A stretch of 18,703 nucleotides of DNA from Syntrophomonas sp. UBA4911 (lineage in GTDB: Bacteria > Bacillota > Syntrophomonadia > Syntrophomonadales > Syntrophomonadaceae), in assembly GCA_002398105.1 (NCBI GenBank), contig DHCD01000091.1, positions 6,853 through 25,555 on the forward strand. The letters run 5' to 3'. Below, in pieces: positions 6,990-13,559 of this stretch. Positions within the stretch are counted from its first letter, which is position 1, and each line of letters begins with the position of its first letter. The translations under genes were made by a program, and so were the position numbers. The notes beneath the pieces are model-generated. The model was not told the DNA's origin. It did no database searches and worked only from the letters and a program-made list of their open reading frames with translations.

Positions 6990-7969
6990 AAACCGTATAC
7001 TGGAAAGTAAACCCGGAAAGCCCTGATCCGAAAATTATAAAAAAGGCTGCCGAACTTTTAAAAAAACAGGAACTGGTAGCGTTTCCCACCGAGACCGTTT
7101 ATGGTTTGGGAGCACGGGCTGATTCCAGCCGGGCAGTTGCCGGCATTTTTACGGCTAAAGGCAGGCCGGCTCAGAATCCGTTGCTGGTGCATGTGAGTAA
7201 AATGACCCAACTGGAAGGACTGGTAAAAGTCATACCGGATACTGCCCGTTTACTGATAGACAAGTTCTGGCCCGGACCATTATCCATAATTCTGCCGGCC
7301 CGGGATGAGGTACCAGACATAGTCCGGGGAGGGAGGACTACGGTAGGATTACGTATGCCGGCTCACCCGGTTGCCCTGGCGCTTATTGATGAAGCGGGGC
7401 CGGTAGCGGCTCCCAGTGCCAATCTCTCAGGCCGTCCCAGTCCTCTTAGTGCTGAGCATGTTAAAGCTGATTTGGACGGTAGAATAGCGGCAGTTCTGGA
7501 TGCCGGCAGTACTGGAATCGGTCTGGAGTCAACTTTAATTGATCTGAGTACGGAAAGGTATAAGATACTGCGCCTGGGAGGGCTTCCCCTGGAAGACCTG
7601 CGGCAGCTGCTGGGGGATAGTTTGGAGATAACCGCTAATAATAGTGATAAACTACCCCATTATCAGACAAGTTCTGAGATAATCATCTGTGATAGCCCCG
7701 AAGATTTTATCAAGCAGCAGGAATACTGCCGAGAGTATAAAAAGAATTTTGCTATTGTTTCAAGTAGCAACGGATGCCAGCATATAATTAACAAATCCGT
7801 TGCCGTTTACCAGTTGAATCTGGAGCGGAACAGCAGTAATCTCTATTCTGTTTTACGGGAAGCTGAAGAGGCGGGAGTCGAGATTCTGTTGTTTTCTCCC
7901 CTGCCGGAGGATCTGCACCAGGTCAACCCGACTCTGCTGGATCGAATCAAACGGGCGGGGAAAAAATAA
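6986..7969 (+). CDS. sua5: L-threonylcarbamoyladenylate synthase (Sua5 type)
   Basis: A Sua5/YwlC-type enzyme that makes threonylcarbamoyl-AMP from threonine, bicarbonate and ATP, the first step of the t6A37 modification on ANN-decoding tRNAs. The YrdC domain covers about 1-200: LVAFPTETVYGLGA near residue 30, the basic KGRP (58-61), and PSANLSG. A linker and the smaller C-terminal Sua5 domain follow (~230-327, EIIICDSPEDF onward), distinguishing it from short TsaC. I prefer GTG 6986 to ATG 6977. The GTG overlaps the prmC stop as GTGA, GGAAGGGATGG sits at suitable distance, and the protein then begins VKTVYWKVNP as relatives do. From ATG 6977 the purine stretch would abut the start. Length is 327 residues. 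Confidence 0.95.
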   Translation: MKTVYWKVNPESPDPKIIKKAAELLKKQELVAFPTETVYGLGARADSSRAVAGIFTAKGRPAQNPLLVHVSKMTQLEGLVKVIPDTARLLIDKFWPGPLSIILPARDEVPDIVRGGRTTVGLRMPAHPVALALIDEAGPVAAPSANLSGRPSPLSAEHVKADLDGRIAAVLDAGSTGIGLESTLIDLSTERYKILRLGGLPLEDLRQLLGDSLEITANNSDKLPHYQTSSEIIICDSPEDFIKQQEYCREYKKNFAIVSSSNGCQHIINKSVAVYQLNLERNSSNLYSVLREAEEAGVEILLFSPLPEDLHQVNPTLLDRIKRAGKK

Positions 7970-8052
7970 TTGTAGCGGCCGATTTCTTTTTACATTGCCG
8001 TTACCCAATATATCTCTGAAGTGAGGCCTAAAATTTTGCAGGGAGCATAAAA

Positions 8053-8637
8053 ATGGAACAGTTTGCGGCCATAGGCCTGGTGGCAGTGGTACTTGGTCTG
8101 GATGCTTTTTCTCTTTCCCTGGGTTTGGGACTTAGGGGATTATCCCGCAGTTATGGGCTAAGATTTACTCTAACGGTAGGAATTTTACATATCCTGATGC
8201 CCCTGCTGGGGCTTAGTCTGGGCCTGGCCGCCGGCAAATTTCTGGGGGTATGGGCCTCCCGCCTGGGAGCAGTGATTCTGGCCTACATCGGCGTTGATTT
8301 TATAATCAAAGGCTACCGCGAGGCCGGGCTGCGGAGATATTCTTTTAAAGAAGGTCAAGAGCTGCTCAAGCAGGGAAAAGAGTCTTGCCGCGAAGATTGG
8401 GGAAGTATACTGCTGATAGGAATATCAGTAAGCATAGATGCCTTGACAGTAGGATTCAGTTTGGGTACCTTTAAAATGCCGGTGGCGGTAACGACGATTA
8501 TTATGGGAAGCGTTGCTGCTGCCATGACTTCCCTGGGCTTTTGGGGCGGGCGTGCTTTCAGCCGCTTGGTGGGCAGTTACGCCCAAATAGTGGGTGGCGC
8601 TATTCTTTTGCTGCTGGCAGTGAAACTATTGTTTTAA
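8053..8637 (+). CDS. mntP: Manganese efflux pump MntP family
   Basis: A 194-residue integral membrane protein with about six transmembrane helices arranged as two homologous halves. Each half carries a family-typical membrane aspartate: Asp17 in LGLDAFSLSLGLG and Asp129 in SVSIDALTVGFSLG. This is the MntP (formerly DUF204/YebN) pattern; characterised members export Mn(II). The central loop (about residues 86-117) is charged and probably cytoplasmic. The start ATG has GGGAG at 8041-8045. The 83-base gap before it is too short for a full manganese riboswitch of the yybP-ykoY class, and I see no such structure. The next gene's ribosome binding site begins at the stop codon, so co-transcription is likely. 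Some family members of this subgroup may act in sporulation instead; the metal specificity is inferred. Confidence 0.9.
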   Translation: MEQFAAIGLVAVVLGLDAFSLSLGLGLRGLSRSYGLRFTLTVGILHILMPLLGLSLGLAAGKFLGVWASRLGAVILAYIGVDFIIKGYREAGLRRYSFKEGQELLKQGKESCREDWGSILLIGISVSIDALTVGFSLGTFKMPVAVTTIIMGSVAAAMTSLGFWGGRAFSRLVGSYAQIVGGAILLLLAVKLLF

Positions 8638-8650
8638 AGGAGGATGCTCT

Positions 8651-9595
8651 GTGAAAAGACTGGTTTTTGTCTGTACCGGTAACACCTGTCGTAGTCCTAT
8701 GGCCAAGGCTATTTTCACCGGACTCCTTGTCGACCGCGATATAAAAGATATAGAAGTGTCGAGTACCGGATTGGCTGCGATTAATGGGGTGCCGGCCAGC
8801 CCGGAGGCAATAGAGGTGATGGCCGGCGAAGGATTTGACCTTTCCCGGCACCAGTCCCGGCAACTGAGCCTGGAGTTAATACTTCCAGCCGATTATATAC
8901 TTACTATGACTGTTGCCCAACGCGACTATCTGCAGGAAAAGTACCCGGATAAGGCTATGACCATCTTTACCATCAATGATTTTGCGGGAAAGGTAAGTCA
9001 GGATATTATTGACCCTTTGGGCCGGGGAATCGCCGCTTACAAGGAATGCGCCGCCCAATTGAAGCGATTGCTGCCCCAGGTGCTGGATAGGATGTTAGAA
9101 TCGGAAGAACCGAAAACCGAAGATCGCAAGGTGGCTATCGGCAGTGATCACGCCGGTTTTGAGCTGAAGACGGCCATTATTAAAGTTCTGGCCGATGAAA
9201 ACTACCAAGTCATGGACTGTGGCACTTTCTCGGAGGAATCCGTAGATTACCCTGATATTGCCGAGAATGTGGCGGCGGCAGTCCTGACCCATAAAATAAA
9301 AGGTATTATCATCTGCGGCACGGGTATTGGCATTTCTATTGCAGCTAATAAAATACCGGGAATACGGGCTGCCCTTTGCTATAATCTGGACAGTGCCCGC
9401 CTGGCCCGGCAACATAACGACGCCAATATTGTTGCCGTAGGAGCTCGTATGCTGGAGCAGGATTTGGCCATTGAGATAGTTAAGACCTTTCTGGCGACTG
9501 GATTTGAAGCCGGCAGGCACCAGCGGCGGATAGAAAAAATAATGGAACTGGAGAAGAAATGTTTGGGAAGGAGCAACCAAGGTGGACTATATTGA
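8651..9595 (+). CDS. Fused low-molecular-weight phosphatase (YwlE type) and ribose-5-phosphate isomerase B
   Basis: One continuous 314-residue frame joining two enzymes. Residues 1-~148 are a low-molecular-weight protein phosphatase: P-loop CTGNTCRS with nucleophile Cys8 and Arg14, and general acid Asp121 in DPLGRG. Thr12 in the loop corresponds to the threonine that gives Bacillus YwlE arginine-phosphate specificity. After a short charged linker (151-159), residues ~160-302 are RpiB, which interconverts ribose-5-phosphate and ribulose-5-phosphate. Its marks are GSDHAGF (Asp166-His167), SVDYPD, active-site Cys222 in CGTGIG, and RQHNDAN. In Bacillus these are neighbouring separate genes (ywlE, ywlF). 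The start is GTG 8651 with AAGGAGG at 8637-8643. No stop, start or ribosome binding site separates the halves. The end overlaps glyA by 14 bases. Confidence 0.93.
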   Translation: MKRLVFVCTGNTCRSPMAKAIFTGLLVDRDIKDIEVSSTGLAAINGVPASPEAIEVMAGEGFDLSRHQSRQLSLELILPADYILTMTVAQRDYLQEKYPDKAMTIFTINDFAGKVSQDIIDPLGRGIAAYKECAAQLKRLLPQVLDRMLESEEPKTEDRKVAIGSDHAGFELKTAIIKVLADENYQVMDCGTFSEESVDYPDIAENVAAAVLTHKIKGIIICGTGIGISIAANKIPGIRAALCYNLDSARLARQHNDANIVAVGARMLEQDLAIEIVKTFLATGFEAGRHQRRIEKIMELEKKCLGRSNQGGLY

Positions 9596-10832
9596 GAAAT
9601 ATGTAAAACCGGTAGACCCAGAGGTAGCTAAAGCCATACGCGACGAAGAGTTACGCCAGAATTATAAGCTGGAGCTTATAGCCTCGGAAAATTTCGTTTC
9701 CCGGGCCGTAATGGCTGCTCAGGGCGGCGTAATGACTAATAAATATGCCGAAGGCTACCCCGGCAAAAGATATTACGGTGGGTGTGAAAATGTGGATGTA
9801 GTCGAAGAACTGGCCCGGGAACGGGCGAAAAAACTCTTCGCCTGCGACCATGTAAATGTTCAACCCCATTCAGGGGCTCAGGCCAACACGGCGGTCTATT
9901 TTGCTGCGGTACAGCCGGGAGATAGAATACTGGGGATGAACCTTAGTCACGGGGGACATCTAACCCATGGAAGCCGGGTTAATATATCGGGCAAATATTT
10001 TAATTTTGCTGAATATGGAGTCACCCCCCAAACCGAGACTATTGATTATGGGGAGGTAAGGGAAATTGCCCTTAAGGTTAAGCCGAAAATGGTGGTAGCC
10101 GGTGCCAGTGCTTATCCCCGGATTATTGACTTTAAAAAATTCCGGGAGATTGCAGACGAGGTTGGGGCCTTGCTGTTCGTGGATATGGCTCACATAGCCG
10201 GGCTGGTAGCAGCCGGCTTGCATCCCAGCCCGGTCCCCTATGCTGATTTTGTTACTACTACCACCCATAAGACCCTGCGGGGACCCAGGGGAGGCATGAT
10301 TTTATGCCGGGAAGAATGGGCCAAAAAGATTGATAGTGCCGTATTCCCTGGTATACAAGGGGGGCCGCTGATGCATGTTATAGCTGCCAAAGCCGTCTGT
10401 CTGGGAGAAGCCCTGCGGGATGAATTTATTGCCTACCAGCAACAGGTAGTCCTTAATGCCCAGATCCTGGCCTCCAGCCTGGTCGAAAACGGATTGCGCC
10501 TGGTTTCCGGCGGCACTGACAATCACCTCATGCTGGTTGATGTCAGAACCAAAAACCTCAGCGGAAAAGATGCCGAGGCCATACTGGAATCAATCAATAT
10601 TACCGTTAATAAAAATGGTATTCCCTTCGACCCGGAAAAGCCTACCGTAACCAGTGGAATAAGGATGGGAACGCCGGCTTTGACCAGTCGCGGAATGAAC
10701 AGTGATGACATGCGGGAGATAGGCAATATCATTGCCTTGGCTCTGAGCAACCCGGATGACGACAGGGTTCTGGAGGAAAGCCGGAGCCGGGTGGCAAAAC
10801 TCTGTGATAAATATCCGCTTTATGAGATATAA
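9582..10832 (+). CDS. glyA: Serine hydroxymethyltransferase
   Basis: A 416-residue SHMT, standard bacterial length. It interconverts serine plus tetrahydrofolate with glycine plus 5,10-methylene-tetrahydrofolate using pyridoxal phosphate in the cytoplasm. Visible marks are LELIASENFVS and NKYAEGYPGKRYYGG (folate and dimer contacts), QPHSGAQANTAV (cofactor phosphate region), FVDMAHIAGL, and the Schiff-base lysine Lys230 in TTTTHKTLRGPRGG. The start is GTG 9582, with GGAAGGAG at 9565-9572 lying inside the upstream fusion gene, whose stop comes 14 bases after this start; translation is probably coupled. Firmicutes often have upp after glyA; here a MazG-like gene follows instead. Confidence 0.98.
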   Translation: MDYIEKYVKPVDPEVAKAIRDEELRQNYKLELIASENFVSRAVMAAQGGVMTNKYAEGYPGKRYYGGCENVDVVEELARERAKKLFACDHVNVQPHSGAQANTAVYFAAVQPGDRILGMNLSHGGHLTHGSRVNISGKYFNFAEYGVTPQTETIDYGEVREIALKVKPKMVVAGASAYPRIIDFKKFREIADEVGALLFVDMAHIAGLVAAGLHPSPVPYADFVTTTTHKTLRGPRGGMILCREEWAKKIDSAVFPGIQGGPLMHVIAAKAVCLGEALRDEFIAYQQQVVLNAQILASSLVENGLRLVSGGTDNHLMLVDVRTKNLSGKDAEAILESINITVNKNGIPFDPEKPTVTSGIRMGTPALTSRGMNSDDMREIGNIIALALSNPDDDRVLEESRSRVAKLCDKYPLYEI

Positions 10833-10920
10833 GGCATAATGATTTTATGGGAAAATTCGGTTGGATGAGAACAAGGTCAGGAGACCGAGTATTATAAAGT
10901 ATTTTCTTGGGGAGATAGAA

Positions 10921-11232
10921 ATGAAAACTAAAACATTATCATTGCCCAGGCTCAACCAGCTTAACCCCACTTTGGAATCAACCGCTCTGAAACTAATGGA
11001 AGAAGCCGGGGAACTGGCCCAGGCAATTGGAAAATTCAGGGGCTTGAGTGGGGAGAAAGTTCAGATGGATGAGGGCGCAGTAGTTCAGGAAATAGCATGT
11101 GAACTGCTGGACGTAGCTCAAACTGCTGTGACCATGATGTTTGTAATGGAGGAACAGTTCCAGATTGATATAGGAACCCTCCTGCAGGAACACTACCATA
11201 AACTAGAGAAAAAAGGTTATTTAGCTCCATAG
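10921..11232 (+). CDS. MazG-like family protein
   Basis: A 103-residue all-alpha protein resembling the small MazG-like/nucleotide pyrophosphohydrolase group. The acidic clusters expected to hold Mg(II) are visible: KLMEEAGELAQAIGKF with Glu27, Glu28 and Glu31, then QEIACELLDVAQT with Glu57, Glu61 and Asp64. Family members hydrolyse NTPs to NMP and pyrophosphate, but the substrate here cannot be named. I choose ATG 10921, which has GGGGAG at 10910-10915. An in-frame TTG at 10861 would add 20 residues with no family resemblance and has no good ribosome binding site. The gene lies 88 bases after glyA and ends 238 bases before atpZ, and it probably closes the housekeeping operon. No terminator is clear after it. 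Confidence 0.78.
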   Translation: MKTKTLSLPRLNQLNPTLESTALKLMEEAGELAQAIGKFRGLSGEKVQMDEGAVVQEIACELLDVAQTAVTMMFVMEEQFQIDIGTLLQEHYHKLEKKGYLAP

Positions 11233-11470
11233 CGAACTATTAAGCGACAAAACATGCTAATAAAAGACGTAATTCTCTGGAGGACTTTGCCGGGCCGGAC
11301 GAGAAATAAATCTACTTATTGAGTTCTCTTATAAAAATACCAAAAATAGGGAAATGCCCCGGCGAGGTTGAGGTTAAATTTTAATGAAAATTAAAAAAGG
11401 ATTTTGCCCGTTTATGACGAATAACGAAGAGGGGGGTTAAGTCGCTGCTTAGACGGGCAAGGTGTGGAAC
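11233..11470 (+). promoter_or_regulatory. Leader region upstream of the atp operon
   Basis: A 238-base non-coding stretch that should contain the atp promoter, since no strong terminator separates it from the MazG-like gene. No consensus promoter stands out. The best weak candidates are TTGCCG (11287-11292) with TCTACT (11311-11316, 18-base spacer), and TTGAGG (11368-11373) with TTAAAA (11391-11396, 17-base spacer). A possible long-range pairing joins GCCGGG at 11289-11294 with CCCGGC at 11358-11363. The last 70 bases hold the stem-loop described separately. Confidence 0.4.
11401..11463 (+). promoter_or_regulatory. Stem-loop covering the atpZ ribosome binding site
   Basis: TTGCCCGT (11404-11411) is a perfect inverted repeat of ACGGGCAA (11453-11460). 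Wobble and Watson-Crick pairs extend the stem on both sides to 11401-11414 with 11450-11463, about 14 pairs including three G-U. The 35-base loop is 11415-11449. The ribosome binding site AAGGTG (11459-11464) of the atpZ ATG lies almost wholly in the 3' arm, so the fold would hide it. A tiny frame MTNNEEGG (ATG 11414 to TAA 11440) begins at the edge of the 5' arm. A regulatory role is inference. Confidence 0.4.
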
Positions 11471-11728
11471 ATGACGCAAGGTCAGAAAAAACACTGGGCA
11501 CGCGCTTTGAGCGATGCTATTAATATGGTCACTACCACTGCTGCCGCTATAGGCTTGTGTGGCTATGGCGGGTACTGGTTGGACATGAAGCTGGGTACCG
11601 ACCGCTGGTTGACGGTAATCGGGGTCTTACTTGGGGTGGCAACCGGTATGAAGGTCATGTGGGACAAAATGTCGACCAATCAAAACACATTTCCCGGCGA
11701 TAAAAGTCAGGACAAGGACAAGCGTTGA
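11471..11728 (+). CDS. atpZ: AtpZ/AtpI-family ATP synthase accessory protein
   Basis: An 85-residue protein with two transmembrane helices, about residues 17-37 and 46-64, and a hydrophilic C-terminal tail (GDKSQDKDKR). The GLCGYGGYWLDMKLGTDRW segment between the helices fits the AtpZ family, small membrane proteins at the head of Firmicute atp operons that are linked to Mg/Ca transport and to c-ring assembly together with AtpI. I place the start at ATG 11471, which has AAGGTG at 11459-11464. A GTG at 11462 is in frame but would have no ribosome binding site of its own. The ribosome binding site is in a predicted hairpin. A separate full-length AtpI gene, often found next, is missing here. 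Confidence 0.85.
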   Translation: MTQGQKKHWARALSDAINMVTTTAAAIGLCGYGGYWLDMKLGTDRWLTVIGVLLGVATGMKVMWDKMSTNQNTFPGDKSQDKDKR

Positions 11729-11823
11729 TCCAGGAAATCATCCGGAGCCGGATGGTTAGTTGGCTCTGGCTGAAGTTTTTGTGTCGGTCCGGCGGGACTG
11801 GCAAAAAGCGAAAATTTAATTAG
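11725..11823 (+). CDS. Possible 32-codon ORF coupled to atpZ (AtpI vestige or small protein)
   Basis: A frame starts at TTG 11725, overlapping the atpZ stop as TTGA, with AAGGA at 11714-11718 seven bases upstream. It runs 32 codons to TAG 11821-11823. The peptide begins LIQEIIRSRMVSWLWLKFL and ends in a basic stretch (GTGKKRKFN). Its position is exactly where many Clostridia have atpI, and an N-terminus with IRR-type basic residues before a hydrophobic segment is AtpI-like, but it lacks the four helices. Its codons contain a hairpin, CATCCG (11739-11744) with CGGATG (11749-11754). It may be only an intercistronic spacer. Confidence 0.25.
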   Translation: MIQEIIRSRMVSWLWLKFLCRSGGTGKKRKFN

Positions 11824-11841
11824 GAGGGGGGGAGAAAGATA

Positions 11842-12525
11842 ATGATCTTTGGTATGTTTGATGGTCCCTTGTTTTATCTGGGCCCAATACCGGTAGACCA
11901 CCTGGTTGTTACCGAATGGGTTCTTATTGCATTAATAGGCACTATTGGCTATTTTGCCACGAGAGATATGCAGATGGTTCCCCGCGGCCTGCAAAATGCC
12001 TTTGAAATGATCATCCTGTGGACCTATGATTTTTTCACCCAATTGATGGATAAGGAGCATGTTGCTAAAAAGTGGGCTCCCCTGCTAACTGCATTTTTCT
12101 TATTTATTCTATGCAGCAACTACAGCGGTCTGGTACCTGGTGCAGCAAATATTCCGGGTTATCAGCCTCCAACCAGTAACTGGAACGTGACTATGACCTT
12201 AGCGTTAATCACGTTCTTTTCTGTTCACATCGCAGGCTTGAGTGAGCATGGAGGCCACTACTTCAAGCACTTCGTAAGTCCTAGCCCGGCCATGTTACCG
12301 TTAAACCTGATCGAAGAGGTGGCGCACCCGCTGTCCCTCACCGTTCGTCTATTCGGTAACATCTTTGGCGAAGAAATGGTTATAGCATTCCTGTTATTTT
12401 TAGCACCGTTTATTATCCCATCAGCCATAATGGGGCTTAGTTTGCTGCTGGGTGCTATCCAGGCCATAGTGTTTACTATCCTGTCAGCCAGCTATATAGC
12501 GGCGGCTACAGGAGAAGGACACTGA
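11842..12525 (+). CDS. atpB: F1Fo ATP synthase subunit a
   Basis: A 227-residue Fo subunit a, the membrane stator half-channel protein that guides ions to and from the c-ring. The essential arginine is Arg169 in SLTVRLFGNIFGEE, on the long membrane helix next to the c-ring. The preceding EEVAHPLSL motif and the hydrophobic C-terminal helices match the family. Five to six membrane segments are visible, the first at about 24-40. The start ATG follows a very strong purine-rich ribosome binding site, GGAGGGGGGGAG at 11823-11834. The protein is slightly shorter than E. coli subunit a (271 residues), as is common in Firmicutes. Subunit c follows after 65 bases. Confidence 0.97.
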   Translation: MIFGMFDGPLFYLGPIPVDHLVVTEWVLIALIGTIGYFATRDMQMVPRGLQNAFEMIILWTYDFFTQLMDKEHVAKKWAPLLTAFFLFILCSNYSGLVPGAANIPGYQPPTSNWNVTMTLALITFFSVHIAGLSEHGGHYFKHFVSPSPAMLPLNLIEEVAHPLSLTVRLFGNIFGEEMVIAFLLFLAPFIIPSAIMGLSLLLGAIQAIVFTILSASYIAAATGEGH

Positions 12526-12590
12526 GTATAAATTTATACATTATTTTAGGCTCAATGTATAAACCAGAGAGCATGAAAGGAGGGAAAAAG

Positions 12591-12812
12591 ATGGGCGCAG
12601 CATTAGGCGCAGGTATCGCTGTATCTATCGCTGGTATTGGCGGCGGTATAGGTATGGGTATTGCCGGTGGTAAGGCTTTCGAAGCTATTGCAAGACAGCC
12701 TGAGGTTGGAGGAGACGTCAGAACTCTTCTCTTTATTACCCTAGCATTTATTGAAACTCTGACTATTTACGGTCTGCTTATTGCATTCATGCTGGTTAGT
12801 AAAGCTTCTTAG
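12591..12812 (+). CDS. atpE: F1Fo ATP synthase subunit c
   Basis: A 73-residue two-helix hairpin protein that forms the rotating c-ring. Helix 1 carries a glycine-rich packing motif (GIGGGIGMGIAGG, 15-27). The polar loop is ARQPE (34-38), which contacts gamma and epsilon. Helix 2 carries the ion-binding carboxylate Glu55 in FIETLTIYGLL. Compared with sodium-binding c-rings, the helix 1 glutamine is replaced by Met22, while Thr56 and Tyr60 keep hydroxyls near Glu55; proton coupling looks more likely. I choose ATG 12591 because AAAGGAGGG at 12576-12584 lies six bases upstream. The in-frame ATG 12555 would add a hydrophilic tail. A strong hairpin follows the gene. Confidence 0.97.
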   Translation: MGAALGAGIAVSIAGIGGGIGMGIAGGKAFEAIARQPEVGGDVRTLLFITLAFIETLTIYGLLIAFMLVSKAS

Positions 12813-12842
12813 TTTAAAAGGTAAACGCATTTACTCTTAAAG

Positions 12843-12902
12843 ATTTGGGCGATAGAGCAAGGTTGATTTTCTAAAAAAAAATATAGCTCTATCGCCCCAA
12901 AT
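12843..12902 (+). promoter_or_regulatory. Intercistronic stem-loop between atpE and atpF
   Basis: The left arm (12843-12858, ATTTGGGCGATAGAGC) pairs with the right arm (12886-12902, GCTCTATCGCCCCAAAT) over 16 base pairs with one bulged C. The loop is 27 bases and includes nine consecutive As. No T tract follows the right arm on the + strand, so it is not a classical terminator. Its place 31 bases after atpE suggests mRNA processing or 3'-end protection that raises atpE output relative to downstream genes. The structure is seen; the function is inferred. Confidence 0.7.
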
Positions 12903-12935
12903 ACTATTTGCTCTTAGATTGGAGGTAGCACATCC

Positions 12936-13559
12936 GTGAGAAGGAACAGAAAGTTTTATACAGCGGTACTCCTTTTGACCATGGTAATGGTTCTGGGATT
13001 TGCAACCTTCTGCATGGCATCCGAGGGAGGCAATGTACCACCAATTTCGCAGCCTGCGGGACATACGCCCGCATTCGGGAACTGGTTTGTAATCGGCTGG
13101 ACAGCAGTCAACTTCTTTGTGCTGCTGGCCCTTTTATACAAATTTGCCTATAATCCCATCAATGCGATGTTGGAGCAGCGTTCCAGCACCATTGAAAGCT
13201 CTCTGAAACATGCAGAGGAAGTAAAGATCGAAGTAGAAGAAATGAGAAAAGAAACCCAGAGCAACCTGGCCGAATCTCGTAAAGAAGCCCAGGAAATCGT
13301 AGCCCGCGCGACCAAGGCGGCTGATGATGCCAAGAACGAAATCATCAGCAAGGCCAAGGAAGACGCTGTCAATATTAAGAACAAAGCTACCGCTGAAATA
13401 CAGGCTGCCACTGAGCAGGCTAAGGTTGAGCTCAAGGATACGGCCGCAGCCCTGGCCCTGCTGGCAGCGGAGAAGGTTCTGAACAGAGCTATCACAGATG
13501 ACGATCATAAGAAGATGGTTAAACAATTTGTTAACGAGGCGGGCGATTTATTATGTTAA
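12936..13559 (+). CDS. atpF: F1Fo ATP synthase subunit b with N-terminal signal-like extension
   Basis: A 207-residue peripheral-stalk subunit b, longer than the usual ~160-170. Residues 50-70 (WFVIGWTAVNFFVLLALLYKF) are the family's membrane anchor, followed by YNPINAMLEQR and a long alanine- and charge-rich coiled-coil stalk (~80-185) that binds delta and F1. Before the anchor lies an extra segment: MRRNRKF, a hydrophobic core (~8-26), and a possible cleavage site after CMA (26-28), i.e. a signal peptide, then a proline-rich exposed linker. The GTG start at 12936 is supported by GGAGG at 12921-12925, ten bases upstream; no alternative start with a ribosome binding site lies after the extension. 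The end overlaps atpH by 7 bases. Confidence 0.95.
   Translation: MRRNRKFYTAVLLLTMVMVLGFATFCMASEGGNVPPISQPAGHTPAFGNWFVIGWTAVNFFVLLALLYKFAYNPINAMLEQRSSTIESSLKHAEEVKIEVEEMRKETQSNLAESRKEAQEIVARATKAADDAKNEIISKAKEDAVNIKNKATAEIQAATEQAKVELKDTAAALALLAAEKVLNRAITDDDHKKMVKQFVNEAGDLLC

Noticed and set aside
7970..8052. Manganese riboswitch (yybP-ykoY type) before mntP
   Set aside because: The 83-base gap is short and I see neither the paired stems nor the conserved loops of that class. The weak promoter-like pair TTTACA/TATCTC is below what I would call.
9095..9580. Long minus-strand frame (161 codons) opposite the RpiB half
   Set aside because: The + strand encodes intact RpiB motifs here. The opposite frame has no domain or ribosome binding site.
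10861..10920. TTG start extending the MazG-like protein by 20 residues
   Set aside because: There is no convincing ribosome binding site and no family-like sequence in the extension. ATG 10921 has GGGGAG at good spacing.
12555..12590. Upstream in-frame ATG that would extend subunit c by 12 residues
   Set aside because: The extension contains the AAAGGAGGG ribosome binding site of the correct ATG at 12591 and would give subunit c an unusual hydrophilic tail.
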